Assembly: GCA_020060235.1 (NCBI GenBank)
Contig: JAGVAO010000080.1
Coordinates: 1 to 63,145, forward strand
DNA length: 63,145 nucleotides
Origin: Anaerolineales bacterium
Lineage (GTDB): Bacteria; Chloroflexota; Anaerolineae; Anaerolineales; Villigracilaceae
Reading direction: 5' to 3'
Of this stretch, positions 28,363 through 37,336 are shown in pieces. The notes under the pieces are model-generated. The model was not told where the DNA came from, did no database searches, and worked only from the letters and a program-made list of their open reading frames with translations. A program made the translations under genes and the position numbers. Positions within the stretch are counted from its first letter, which is position 1; the number at the start of each line of letters is the position of its first letter.

Positions 28363-30443
28363 TCGTTTTGGATGGTATTTTGTAAGACGTGCTGAAAGGC
28401 GCGCAACAGGGCGCCGCGCTGCTCATATCCGCTTTCGCCCAGGTCTGGCAGGCCAAGACGGATTTTCCTGCGGCAGCGGCGCAGCAATCCGTTCACCAGG
28501 CGCGCGAGGGCCTCGGTTTCAGCTGAGACCTCGTCGGCGTCACTCCAGATGCGTCCCGGCTGCCAGTGGCGTGAAAGGACATGCGGATGGGTCAGGGGTT
28601 GCGACAGGCGTTCGCTCCAGCCTGAAGAGCCGGCGTCCAGCCAGAACTGATATTCCACAGGGCGGTTCATCAGGATAAAGGTTGTCGCCGGGGCAACCAG
28701 CACAGCATCGGGATTGATTTCGTACGGCTGCATGTACTGGGCGGCGATGACCCCGTCTTGCAGCATGGAAATGTATTCCCTGCCGAGCATATGCGGTTCG
28801 GTTTCGGTCAGCCCTTCAAGCGACTGGCGGAATTTGAATACCGACTCGACCAGGCTGGCGGCCACGCGCACCGCGTCGAGGTTGCGGTGAAAGCCAAACC
28901 CGGGCTGTGAGAGCACTTCGCCGAATAATTTACGCAGGAAGTGGTCGAGGGGCAGGGATTCGGATTCGCGGTAGGCCAAAATCCAGTTTATCAACTGTGT
29001 GTAACGAACGCCTGTTGCGTAGGTAATGCGTTCCTGCATTTCAGGGTTTACCTCGTCGAAGGAGGTCAGTCGCAGGTCGCGCTGGCGGTAGGTGATGTCG
29101 GTCAGAAGTTGGGCGCGCACCAGGTCGGCGTCCAGCGCCAGGGTCAGGGCGTAGGTCAGGTCGAAGCGGCCGGGGCGGATGTCCCAGTCCGGGTGGGCGA
29201 GGCAGGCCAGGGTCAGCAGCGCCTGGCTGGCGGGTTCGTCGCGCAGCGAACGCGAGGGACGGTGCGAGCGAACCGGGACTCCGGCGGTTTCGAGGCGATT
29301 CATCATCGCAAAGCGCAGCGAATCGGATAGATAGGGCGAAAGGATGGCGATTTCGGCGGGCGGCGTTCCGGTTTCGATGAGTTCCTGTACTTGCAGGCAA
29401 ATGTCGTCGAGCAATTCAGGGTAAAAGCGCGATGTGATGAAATCGAAGGCGCGTTCTTCGCCGGATTCTCCTGCGGGCAGGGCCAGCCCGGTTTCGCGTC
29501 CCAGGGCGGTGGTCAGGCCAGCTTCCAGGTCGAGCACGGCATTGTCCTGCACGAAACTGGTCTCGAAGTGGACCACCTCGTCCACCATCGCTCCGAAGCG
29601 GGCCGCCGAATGCGGGTCTGCGCCGAGGAACTGGCGGAACCCGCCGTCGCCGTCCAGCACCAGCAAGGCCGAATCGAAATCCGGCAGCCACTCGGCCAGC
29701 AGGTCGTGGGCGCGCGGGGTCTCCTCTTCGAGGTTGTCATAAACCAGGTGGCGGTACGAACGGGTCAGGAAGTCGCGCGCCGCAGGTTCGTTCCACAGGA
29801 TGTTGGCGAAAATCTCGAATTGGAGCGAGAAGTCGAGCAGGTTGTTCTCAAGGCAATAGGCGCGAAAACGGCTGGCGCAATCCTGCGCATCGGCGTAGAC
29901 GCGCCGCTGGGCGGGGTCGCCGTTCCAGGCGCTTGTGAGCCGCTCGCCGATTTCGTCCGCGCCGAAACCAACCACTGCGGCCTTGTTCAGGTTGTCGATG
30001 ATTTGCGAGTAAAGCCGGTTGCGGTCGATGCTGACCGACTCGAAATACCCCTGGTCGAGCAGCGGGCGCACCAGGTGGGCCATGTAATATTGGGCCGTTT
30101 CGAGGGTCAGGAAAACCGGTGGCAGGTGGGGCCGGGCAAACCCGGCGGCTTCGGCGGCCAGTGGCCAGAACAAATCGACCATGCGGCGTGCCAGGCCGCC
30201 CATGGTGGCCGGGGTGACTTCGCCGCCCGCATAGGGTTGGGCCGCAATCGATTCGAGGTAGGGGTTTTGCAGTCCGCGCTGGGGCGTGAGCAGTAAAATC
30301 GAATCGGCGGGGATGCCCCCTTCGACCAGTGCCAGCATACGGGCGACAGCTGCGGTGGTTTTTCCACAACCTGCCGGGCCGGTCAGCAGGATTTTTGAAT
30401 CGGGTGGCCTTGCGGCCAGGTTTGCCTGCGCTTCGGTAAGCAT
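28359..30443 (-). CDS. UvrD/AddB-like ATP-dependent helicase family protein
   Basis: LLTGPAGCGKTTAAVARML Walker A; UvrD-type layout; motif II region VYDNLEEETP is non-canonical. Confidence 0.7.
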   Translation of the reverse strand: MLTEAQANLAARPPDSKILLTGPAGCGKTTAAVARMLALVEGGIPADSILLLTPQRGLQNPYLESIAAQPYAGGEVTPATMGGLARRMVDLFWPLAAEAAGFARPHLPPVFLTLETAQYYMAHLVRPLLDQGYFESVSIDRNRLYSQIIDNLNKAAVVGFGADEIGERLTSAWNGDPAQRRVYADAQDCASRFRAYCLENNLLDFSLQFEIFANILWNEPAARDFLTRSYRHLVYDNLEEETPRAHDLLAEWLPDFDSALLVLDGDGGFRQFLGADPHSAARFGAMVDEVVHFETSFVQDNAVLDLEAGLTTALGRETGLALPAGESGEERAFDFITSRFYPELLDDICLQVQELIETGTPPAEIAILSPYLSDSLRFAMMNRLETAGVPVRSHRPSRSLRDEPASQALLTLACLAHPDWDIRPGRFDLTYALTLALDADLVRAQLLTDITYRQRDLRLTSFDEVNPEMQERITYATGVRYTQLINWILAYRESESLPLDHFLRKLFGEVLSQPGFGFHRNLDAVRVAASLVESVFKFRQSLEGLTETEPHMLGREYISMLQDGVIAAQYMQPYEINPDAVLVAPATTFILMNRPVEYQFWLDAGSSGWSERLSQPLTHPHVLSRHWQPGRIWSDADEVSAETEALARLVNGLLRRCRRKIRLGLPDLGESGYEQRGALLRAFQHVLQNTIQNE

Positions 30444-30644
30444 GGATTGAGGGTACAGGAGGAGGGGGTTTTTGTCAATAAAAATCGCTGTCTGTCCACT
30501 TCTTTTACAGCCCGCACATAAGACTTTCATAAGAACCCCCGGCCCCTGGCAGGAAAAATCGGACAAATTAACTATAATTCAGGCCAATTAATGCTGATAC
30601 TACAAAAACTTTTCTATCGAAAACAGTATGGACTGGAGAAACTG

Positions 30645-31157
30645 ATGACTTTTTCGCCCCGTATCTTTGCCCTGACCCTTGTGCTTGGTCTGGCCCTTAT
30701 CCTGGTTGCCTGCGCGAGCGAAAGCCCCGCAGTTGTTCCGCCGACCGATGCGCCTGTTCCGACCTCCGAACCGGCTGCCCCGGCCGAGGCCCCCGCTGCG
30801 ACTGAGGCTGTCGAGGCCGCCCCGGCCGAATCCACTGACCCGACCGCCGAACCTGCTGCGCCGGAGGTTGTTGCCGGTGGCGTCAGTTTCCAGAACGATG
30901 TGCTTCCTATCCTTGAGCGCAGTTGCGTGCGCTGTCACGGCGGGATGCGCCGCGAGGAGGGCCTCGACCTGCGCGCTTATGCGGGCCTGATGGCCGGTTC
31001 GGTCAATGGCCCGGTGGTGATTGCCGGCAATGCCGACGGCAGCCAGTTTATTACCCTGGTTATGGATGGCGAAATGCCGCGCCGCGCTCCCCGGCTGGCC
31101 GATGAACAGGTTCAAATCTTAATCGACTGGGTCAACCAGGGCGCACTGGATAATTAA
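30645..31157 (+). CDS. Lipoprotein with single c-type cytochrome (PSCyt1-like) domain
   Basis: Lipobox LILVACASE; Ala/Pro-rich linker; FQNDVLPILERSCVRCHGG. Confidence 0.85.
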   Translation: MTFSPRIFALTLVLGLALILVACASESPAVVPPTDAPVPTSEPAAPAEAPAATEAVEAAPAESTDPTAEPAAPEVVAGGVSFQNDVLPILERSCVRCHGGMRREEGLDLRAYAGLMAGSVNGPVVIAGNADGSQFITLVMDGEMPRRAPRLADEQVQILIDWVNQGALDN

Positions 31158-31175
31158 CCCCCGACAACCTGGTAA

Positions 31176-31212
31176 CAAAAAACGCGGAGATTTTTGGTCT
31201 CCGCGTTTTTTG
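31176..31212. terminator. Bidirectional intrinsic terminator
   Basis: CAAAAAACGCGGAGA/TCTCCGCGTTTTTTG perfect 15-bp stem. Confidence 0.92.
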
Positions 31213-31224
31213 TTATTTGAGGGG

Positions 31225-32673
31225 CTAACCTGCCGGGGTCGCGCTTGGCTCCGGTTCTTCCTCGTACTCATCGTCGTAATAATAGTCGTCACCGTAGTAA
31301 TAGTCCTCGTACGAGCCGTCGTTGAACGACCCGCCCGAGCCTAGCGAACAAATGCCGAGATTTTCCTGTACCACGCAGCCGAACAGGTCACCTTGGTAGA
31401 ACATGGTTAGCAGGGTATCGAGGTTTTCGCTGGTGTCGGCCAGCAATATCAGGGTGTTTCCATTGGGGCCTGGCTCGAACAGCATTGCCCCGGTTCCCAT
31501 TAGCCCGATTTTTCCAATCCCCGGCATGGTAACGAATTCGCGCGAATCGCCAATCTCGATTTTGTATTTTTCCAGTATTGCCAGGATGGCTTCATCTTCC
31601 TCATATGTGCCGATGAGCAGGTTGTTCCCCTTGCCTTGCTCCGCGCCTATCGACAGGTTGATGTTGCCCATCCTGAAAACGGCTTGCATGGCAGAAACCC
31701 GATAGAGCAGGTCAGACGTCAACTGGGTCGTGCCGAGCGGCACGAGGGTCACATCGCCCTTGAAGATGTAGGGGAAGTTTGCCAGGCTGGGCTGGCGCTG
31801 GCTGCCCAGTGCAAATTCGGCCACGCGCTCGACCAGCAGGGCGTTGTCGGCCACTGTGAAAAACGGCGTGGTCATAAAGGTGAAATCGCCTGCCGCCAGC
31901 ACATTGCCGTCGGCGCTGAGGGCCATCCCGGCCAGGTCGCCTCCCTTGTCGGTCAGGGACGAAACCGTTTTGTCGGAGGCCTTCAGCAGGGCGGTGCCGT
32001 TCCCTGCGGAAACCGAGTGCGCGCCGTACAGGACGACCATGCCCAGGTCTTCCGTGAATGGATTTTCGCCAAATTCGGAGAATTTCACATTGCGGAAGTT
32101 TCCCTCGTTGTCGCTCAGGTTGTAGAGGTAATCTCCCGAAAAGGCTATCCCGGTCGAGGAGAGCAGCAGGTTCGCGCTGTCGATGTCGGGAAAACTATAG
32201 TCGAAGAAGGCAATTCCGCGAGTCGGGTCGGTAAAGACCAGCAGCCGCCCGCCGTCGGCCACAAATCGCTCGATGCTGCGAATCTCCGGTGGGCTGAAAA
32301 GCCCAAGCGGCGAGATGATGACATACGCGCTGGCGTATTTCAGATGGTGGTCGAGACTTTCCTCGCCCAAGTGAATTTCGGTGATTGCGCCGCGTGAGGT
32401 CAGGGCGCGGGTGAAAGGTTCGATTTCGTTGACATAGAACTGATTGCTATGCGCGTAGTCAATAAGGACAACCTGCCCGGCAGCCAGTTCGCTTTCAGTT
32501 CCCGCCAGCGGCGCGGAGGCGGTCGGCGGCTCGGGGACGGTGGCCTGCTCGAAGTTGGGCGTGGTCACATTGGGCTGGTAGACAAAGGGGAAGGCATTCG
32601 TCCAGGCCAGGCGTAGGGCGATTGGCAGGAGCAATAGCGCAATTGCGCTGATGATTCGATTGGTCTTGTTCAT
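31225..32673 (-). CDS. DUF4350-like membrane-anchored protein with acidic Tyr/Asp-rich tail
   Basis: N-terminal TM; VIISPLGLFSPPEIRSIERFVADGGRLLVFTDPTRG; tail YEDYYYGDDYYYDDEYEEEPEP. Confidence 0.65.
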   Translation of the reverse strand: MNKTNRIISAIALLLLPIALRLAWTNAFPFVYQPNVTTPNFEQATVPEPPTASAPLAGTESELAAGQVVLIDYAHSNQFYVNEIEPFTRALTSRGAITEIHLGEESLDHHLKYASAYVIISPLGLFSPPEIRSIERFVADGGRLLVFTDPTRGIAFFDYSFPDIDSANLLLSSTGIAFSGDYLYNLSDNEGNFRNVKFSEFGENPFTEDLGMVVLYGAHSVSAGNGTALLKASDKTVSSLTDKGGDLAGMALSADGNVLAAGDFTFMTTPFFTVADNALLVERVAEFALGSQRQPSLANFPYIFKGDVTLVPLGTTQLTSDLLYRVSAMQAVFRMGNINLSIGAEQGKGNNLLIGTYEEDEAILAILEKYKIEIGDSREFVTMPGIGKIGLMGTGAMLFEPGPNGNTLILLADTSENLDTLLTMFYQGDLFGCVVQENLGICSLGSGGSFNDGSYEDYYYGDDYYYDDEYEEEPEPSATPAG

Positions 32674-32688
32674 GGATGGTTGCTCCTG

Positions 32689-33543
32689 TTATTGTTCGGC
32701 GACCGGCAGGGGTGGGATGTAGAGCAGGTAAATTCCCGGCTCGGCAGGGGTCTGGAGGGTTTCCCCATCAGGGCTTTGACCGTAGAACATAAACTCCGGC
32801 ATCTCGTATCCTGAAACAGTGGACAGGTCGAGGGTGGTATAGTTCCGCACCCGCGCCAGTTCGGCGGCTTTCTCCTCGGCGTCCGACTGGTTGCCAATCT
32901 GGTCGATAATGCCCATGCGCGCGGCTTCGGTCCCCAGCCAGAGCTGGCCGGTCAGGATGGAGTCCATACCGACGTTGAGCCTATCGCCGCGCCCGGCCTG
33001 GATGGCGAGCGCAAAACCCTGCTTGACCATTTCGGTTTGGCGGATGTAGTGGTCGCGCGGATAGCCAAACAGTTTGTACGGCCCGGTGGAGATGATGCTT
33101 TCATAAATGCCCGGCGCGGAGGGCAGGTAGCCAATTACGCCGACGTTGCCGACGGTGGAGGTTGGGCGGGTGATGATGTAGTCGCTGCCAACGGCCAGGT
33201 AATAGGCTCCGCTGGCGGCTATCTGGTTGACGGAGGCCACCACCGGCTTGGTCTGGCGCAGTTTGAGTAGTTCGAGGTAAACGCTCTCGGTATCCGCAAC
33301 CGTGCCGCCGGGGCTGGAAAGCACCAGCACGACCCCGCGCACTTCGGGATGATTGCGGGCGTATTCGATTTGCCGAATCATGCTTTCGGCGCTGTAGGGG
33401 TTGATTGAGTCGTTCAGGTATATTAACCCGATGACCGGTTGGGGAATGAATCCGGCGATAAGTATCCCTGCCGCCAGCGGGAGGATGGCCCATCCCACAA
33501 AAGGCGCGACAGCGTTCCAGAATGATGAAAGCCCTTGGCGCAT
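32689..33543 (-). CDS. S49 (SppA-like) signal peptide peptidase
   Basis: VLVLSSPGGTVADTESVYLELLKLRQTKPVVASVNQIAASGAYYLAVGSD. Confidence 0.9.
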   Translation of the reverse strand: MRQGLSSFWNAVAPFVGWAILPLAAGILIAGFIPQPVIGLIYLNDSINPYSAESMIRQIEYARNHPEVRGVVLVLSSPGGTVADTESVYLELLKLRQTKPVVASVNQIAASGAYYLAVGSDYIITRPTSTVGNVGVIGYLPSAPGIYESIISTGPYKLFGYPRDHYIRQTEMVKQGFALAIQAGRGDRLNVGMDSILTGQLWLGTEAARMGIIDQIGNQSDAEEKAAELARVRNYTTLDLSTVSGYEMPEFMFYGQSPDGETLQTPAEPGIYLLYIPPLPVAEQ

Positions 33544-33748
33544 ATACTCTCCTTTGATTTTTGTTTGAATCAGGATACATCGCGGCGGGGGTTTTGTCAA
33601 TCTGAAGATGGCTTTTAGCCCGCCTGAACGGGAGATTTGGGCAACCTTTGCGTACATACTGGTTTTTCTGCGCCATTCTCGAAACTGTGCAGATAGGCTA
33701 TAATTTGCGGGCTAAATCCCCAACCGCATAAAAATAAAGGACGCAAGT

Positions 33749-34306
33749 ATGATTGATGTAAATGACCTTCGCAAGGGTGTAACGTTCGAGTATGACGGAC
33801 AGTTGTTTAAGGTGCTCGAATACAGCCACCACAAACCGGGGCGCGGCAATGCCACCATCCGCATTAAGGCCCGCAACCTGAAAACCGGCTCCAATATCGA
33901 AAAAACCTTCCAGTCGGGCGACCGCGTTTCCGAGGCGCGGCTTGACTTTCACAATGTCCAGTTCCTCTACGGTGACGGCGAGAATTTCCACTTTATGGAC
34001 AATGAAACCTTTGACCAGCCCGCCATTTCGGCGGAAATGATTGGCGACCTGGCCGGCTATTTGAAGGAAGGCATGGAATGCAAACTGACCTTCTACAATG
34101 ACGCGCCGCTGGATATCGAAGTGCCGCTGACGGTTGACCTGAAAGTGACCGCTGCCGAAGTCGCCGTGCGCGGCGACACCGCCACTGGCGTCACCAAGAA
34201 GGTGCAGGTCGAAACCGGCATTTCGGTTCAGGTGCCGAACTTCGTCAAAGAAGGCGATACCATCCGCGTCGATACCCGCACCGGTGAGTACGTCACCCGC
34301 GTCTAA
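33749..34306 (+). CDS. efp: Translation elongation factor P
   Basis: MIDVNDLRKGVTFEYDGQLFKVLEYSHHKPGRGNATIRIKARNLKTGSNIEKTFQSGDRV. Confidence 0.97.
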   Translation: MIDVNDLRKGVTFEYDGQLFKVLEYSHHKPGRGNATIRIKARNLKTGSNIEKTFQSGDRVSEARLDFHNVQFLYGDGENFHFMDNETFDQPAISAEMIGDLAGYLKEGMECKLTFYNDAPLDIEVPLTVDLKVTAAEVAVRGDTATGVTKKVQVETGISVQVPNFVKEGDTIRVDTRTGEYVTRV

Positions 34307-34326
34307 AAATGGTTCAACCCCAACAG

Positions 34327-34350
34327 GCCGAGGAAACCCTCGGCTTTTTT
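34327..34350 (+). terminator. Intrinsic terminator after efp
   Basis: GCCGAGG-AAAC-CCTCGGC plus T6. Confidence 0.9.
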
Positions 34351-34449
34351 GTTGCCGAAAATCGTTTGCGCTTCCTTTTGCGGGGATTTTCATTATACGA
34401 GGCGGGTATAATTCAGCAGGTTTTATCCTGACCCTGATAGGTAACTACG

Positions 34450-34779
34450 ATGAAAACTCCAAACGGCAAAGAATGCCCTTATTTTTACGGCGATTATTTC
34501 CGCGGACGTTCCGTGGAAGAATGTCGCCTGCTCAAAGCCACAGGCGAAAAATGGACCGCCGACCTGTGCAAAACCTGCCCTGTCCCCGGCATTACCAGCG
34601 CCAACGCCTGTGAACACATGAACCTGCGCGCCAGCGTCGGCCGGCCTTTTGTCGCCGCCTTCCAACGCCGGGTGCAGGTAAACGCCTATTGCCAGAAAAC
34701 CAGCCGCGCCATCAGCGAACCGCACATCGGTTGCGGAGAATGCCATCCCATCCCGCCCATCTTCGAAGTGAAAAAATGA
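34450..34779 (+). CDS. Cys-rich small hypothetical protein
   Basis: Eight Cys including CKTC and CGEC; ATGA overlap with next gene. Confidence 0.75.
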   Translation: MKTPNGKECPYFYGDYFRGRSVEECRLLKATGEKWTADLCKTCPVPGITSANACEHMNLRASVGRPFVAAFQRRVQVNAYCQKTSRAISEPHIGCGECHPIPPIFEVKK

Positions 34780-35966
34780 CCCTGCGCCTGCTGCTCGACC
34801 TCGACGACACCTTGCTCAATTCCAATATCGAAACCCTCATCCCGGTTTACTTCCAAAAACTGACCGGGCACCTGTCCGGTGAAATTGCCCCGGAGCGCCT
34901 GCTGACCGAATTGGTGCGCGGCACGCGCATCATGTATGCCAGCGCCGACCCGCTCAAGACCCTCGAGCAGGTTTTTAGCGAAGCCTTCTACCCGCCGCTC
35001 GAGAGCACCCGCGAGGCCCTGTCCGCCCAAATTGAAGACTTCTACGACAACGTTTTCCCGGAACTGCAACCGTTGACCAGCCCGCGCCGCGATGCGCTGG
35101 ATTTTGCCGCCTGGGCCTTCTCGCGCGGATTTGACCTTTCGGTTGCCACCGACCCGCTTTTCCCGCGCAAAGCCATCCTGCACCGTCTGCGCTGGGCGGA
35201 TATGGCCCCGGAGCGGACTCCCTTCAGCCTGGTTTCTGATTTCGAGACCTTTCACTTTGCGAAAATCTCCCAATCCTATTACCCCGAGTTTCTCCTGCGC
35301 CTGGGCTGGGATGCCGAACCCGTCCTGATGGTCGGCGACAGCCTGGAGCGCGATATTTTTCCCGCCCAAAAGGCCGGGCTGCCCGTTTTCTGGCTGAGGG
35401 AAGCGGGACAGGAAAGGCCCGAAACCGCGCACATCCCCCAGGGAACGTTCGACGACCTGCGTGCCTGGTTGGAAAGTGTCGAACTTTCAACCCTGACAGT
35501 CGATTTTTCCACGCCCGAAGCCTTGCTGATAGCCCTGCCCGCCAGCATTGCCGCCTTGCATACCCTTACGATGCAAACCCCCTGCGATGGTTGGAAAACC
35601 CGCCCGGCATCCGGCGAGTGGGCGCTGACGGAAATCTTCTGCCACCTGCGCGATGTCGAGCGCGAGGTTAACCTGCCGCGCTTCCAGCGCGCACTGACCG
35701 ATAAGAACGCCTTCATCGTCGGACAGGAAACGGATTCATGGGCCGAACAGCGCGGCTACATTAATCAGGACGGACTGCAAGCCTTCCACGATTACGCCGC
35801 CGCTCGTCTTGAATTGCTTGCCCTGCTCAAATCGCTCACCCCCGAGCAGTGGGAGCAGAAAATTCGACACACCATTTTTGGCCCCACCAGCCTGCGTGAG
35901 TTGGCCGTCTTTATGCTCGAACACGACCAGAGCCACGTGCGCCAGGCTTTTGCTACGGCGGGGTAA
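34776..35966 (+). CDS. HAD-family hydrolase fused to DinB-like domain
   Basis: LRLLLDLDDTLLNSN and VLMVGDSLERDIFPAQKAG (HAD); C-terminal CHLRDVE...EHDQSHVRQ (DinB-type His pattern). Confidence 0.8.
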   Translation: MTLRLLLDLDDTLLNSNIETLIPVYFQKLTGHLSGEIAPERLLTELVRGTRIMYASADPLKTLEQVFSEAFYPPLESTREALSAQIEDFYDNVFPELQPLTSPRRDALDFAAWAFSRGFDLSVATDPLFPRKAILHRLRWADMAPERTPFSLVSDFETFHFAKISQSYYPEFLLRLGWDAEPVLMVGDSLERDIFPAQKAGLPVFWLREAGQERPETAHIPQGTFDDLRAWLESVELSTLTVDFSTPEALLIALPASIAALHTLTMQTPCDGWKTRPASGEWALTEIFCHLRDVEREVNLPRFQRALTDKNAFIVGQETDSWAEQRGYINQDGLQAFHDYAAARLELLALLKSLTPEQWEQKIRHTIFGPTSLRELAVFMLEHDQSHVRQAFATAG

Positions 35967-35980
35967 GTTGCCTGCCGAAT

Positions 35981-36020
35981 GGAACGCGGACGCCGCCATA
36001 ACAGGCGGCGTCCGCGTTCC
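35981..36020. repeat. Perfect 17-bp inverted repeat upstream of fabF
   Basis: GGAACGCGGACGCCGCC-ATAACA-GGCGGCGTCCGCGTTCC; no T-tract. Confidence 0.9.
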
Positions 36021-36080
36021 GCCTCCCTTTCCACATCTTTGTGTTATATCCCGCGAGAACCCCTTACAGAGGAGACATTC

Positions 36081-37322
36081 ATGCGAAATCGTGTTGTCAT
36101 TACCGGGCTGGGTTGCATCAGCCCTTTAGGAAACAGCGTTGAGGAGGCCTGGCAGGCCTTGTTGGCTGGCAAGTCTGGCGCTGGCCCCATTACCCATTTC
36201 GACGCCAGCCAGCACAAGACCAAATTTGCCTGCGAGGTAAAGGATTTCGACCCCGCAGCCCTGTTCGGCGGACGCGAAGCCCGCCGCATGGACCGCTTCA
36301 CCCAGTTCGCGGTGGCCGCCTCGATGCAGGCCCTCGAAAATTCCGGTTTGCAGGTGACTGATGATAATCGTGACCGTATTGGCGTCGTGGTCGGCTCCGG
36401 TATCGGCGGCATTGGCACCATGTCCGAGCAGGTTGGCGTACTGACTGAAAAAGGCCCCGACCGCGTCAGCCCTTTCCTCGTCCCAATGATGATTTCGGAC
36501 ACCTCCGCCGGGATGACCGCCATCCAGTTAGGCCTGCGCGGCCCCAATATGGCCGTCGTGACGGCCTGCGCCAGTGGCAACAACGCCATTGGCGAAGCCA
36601 CTGAAATGATTCGCCGCGGCGCAGCCGACGCCATGCTGGCGGGTGGGGCCGAAGCGGCAATTGTCCCGCTTGCCATGGCGGGCATGAACGTCATGGGCGC
36701 GCTTTCGACCCGCAACGAAGACCCGCTGACTGCCTCGCGCCCCTTCGACAAGACCCGCGACGGTTTCGTGATGGGCGAGGGCGGAGTCATGCTGACCATC
36801 GAGTCGCTCGACCATGCCCTGGCGCGCGGCGCAAACATCCTGGCCGAAATCTCCGGCTACGGCACGACCGACGATGCTTATCACATTTCCGCCCCGGCGG
36901 AGAACGGCTCGGGCGCAGCCAAATGTATGAAGATTGCGCTCGAAGACGCCGGGCTGGGCCTGGGCGACATCGGTTATATCAACGCCCACGGCACCTCGAC
37001 CCCGCTCAACGACAAATCCGAGACGGCGGCCATCAAAACCGTTTTCGGAGAGCAGGCCTATAAAATCCCGATTTCGTCCACCAAATCGATGACCGGCCAC
37101 ATGATTGGCGCGGCAGGCGCCATGGAAGCCCTGATTTGCACGCTTATCTTCCGGCATAACATCCTGCCCGCCACGATTCACTATGCCAACCCCGACCCCG
37201 ATTGCGACCTGGACGTGATTCCAAACACGCCGCGCCCGGCTTCGCCCCGCCACGTCATGTCCAATTCCTTTGGCTTTGGCGGTCACAATGCCACCCTGGT
37301 TTTTAGCAGGTTCGAAAAATAA
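36081..37322 (+). CDS. fabF: 3-oxoacyl-ACP synthase II
   Basis: RVVITGLGCISPLGNSVEEAWQALLAGKSG...TACASGNNAIGEA...NAHGTSTPLND. Confidence 0.97.
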   Translation: MRNRVVITGLGCISPLGNSVEEAWQALLAGKSGAGPITHFDASQHKTKFACEVKDFDPAALFGGREARRMDRFTQFAVAASMQALENSGLQVTDDNRDRIGVVVGSGIGGIGTMSEQVGVLTEKGPDRVSPFLVPMMISDTSAGMTAIQLGLRGPNMAVVTACASGNNAIGEATEMIRRGAADAMLAGGAEAAIVPLAMAGMNVMGALSTRNEDPLTASRPFDKTRDGFVMGEGGVMLTIESLDHALARGANILAEISGYGTTDDAYHISAPAENGSGAAKCMKIALEDAGLGLGDIGYINAHGTSTPLNDKSETAAIKTVFGEQAYKIPISSTKSMTGHMIGAAGAMEALICTLIFRHNILPATIHYANPDPDCDLDVIPNTPRPASPRHVMSNSFGFGGHNATLVFSRFEK

Positions 37323-37336
37323 TCCCTGGAGTTCTT

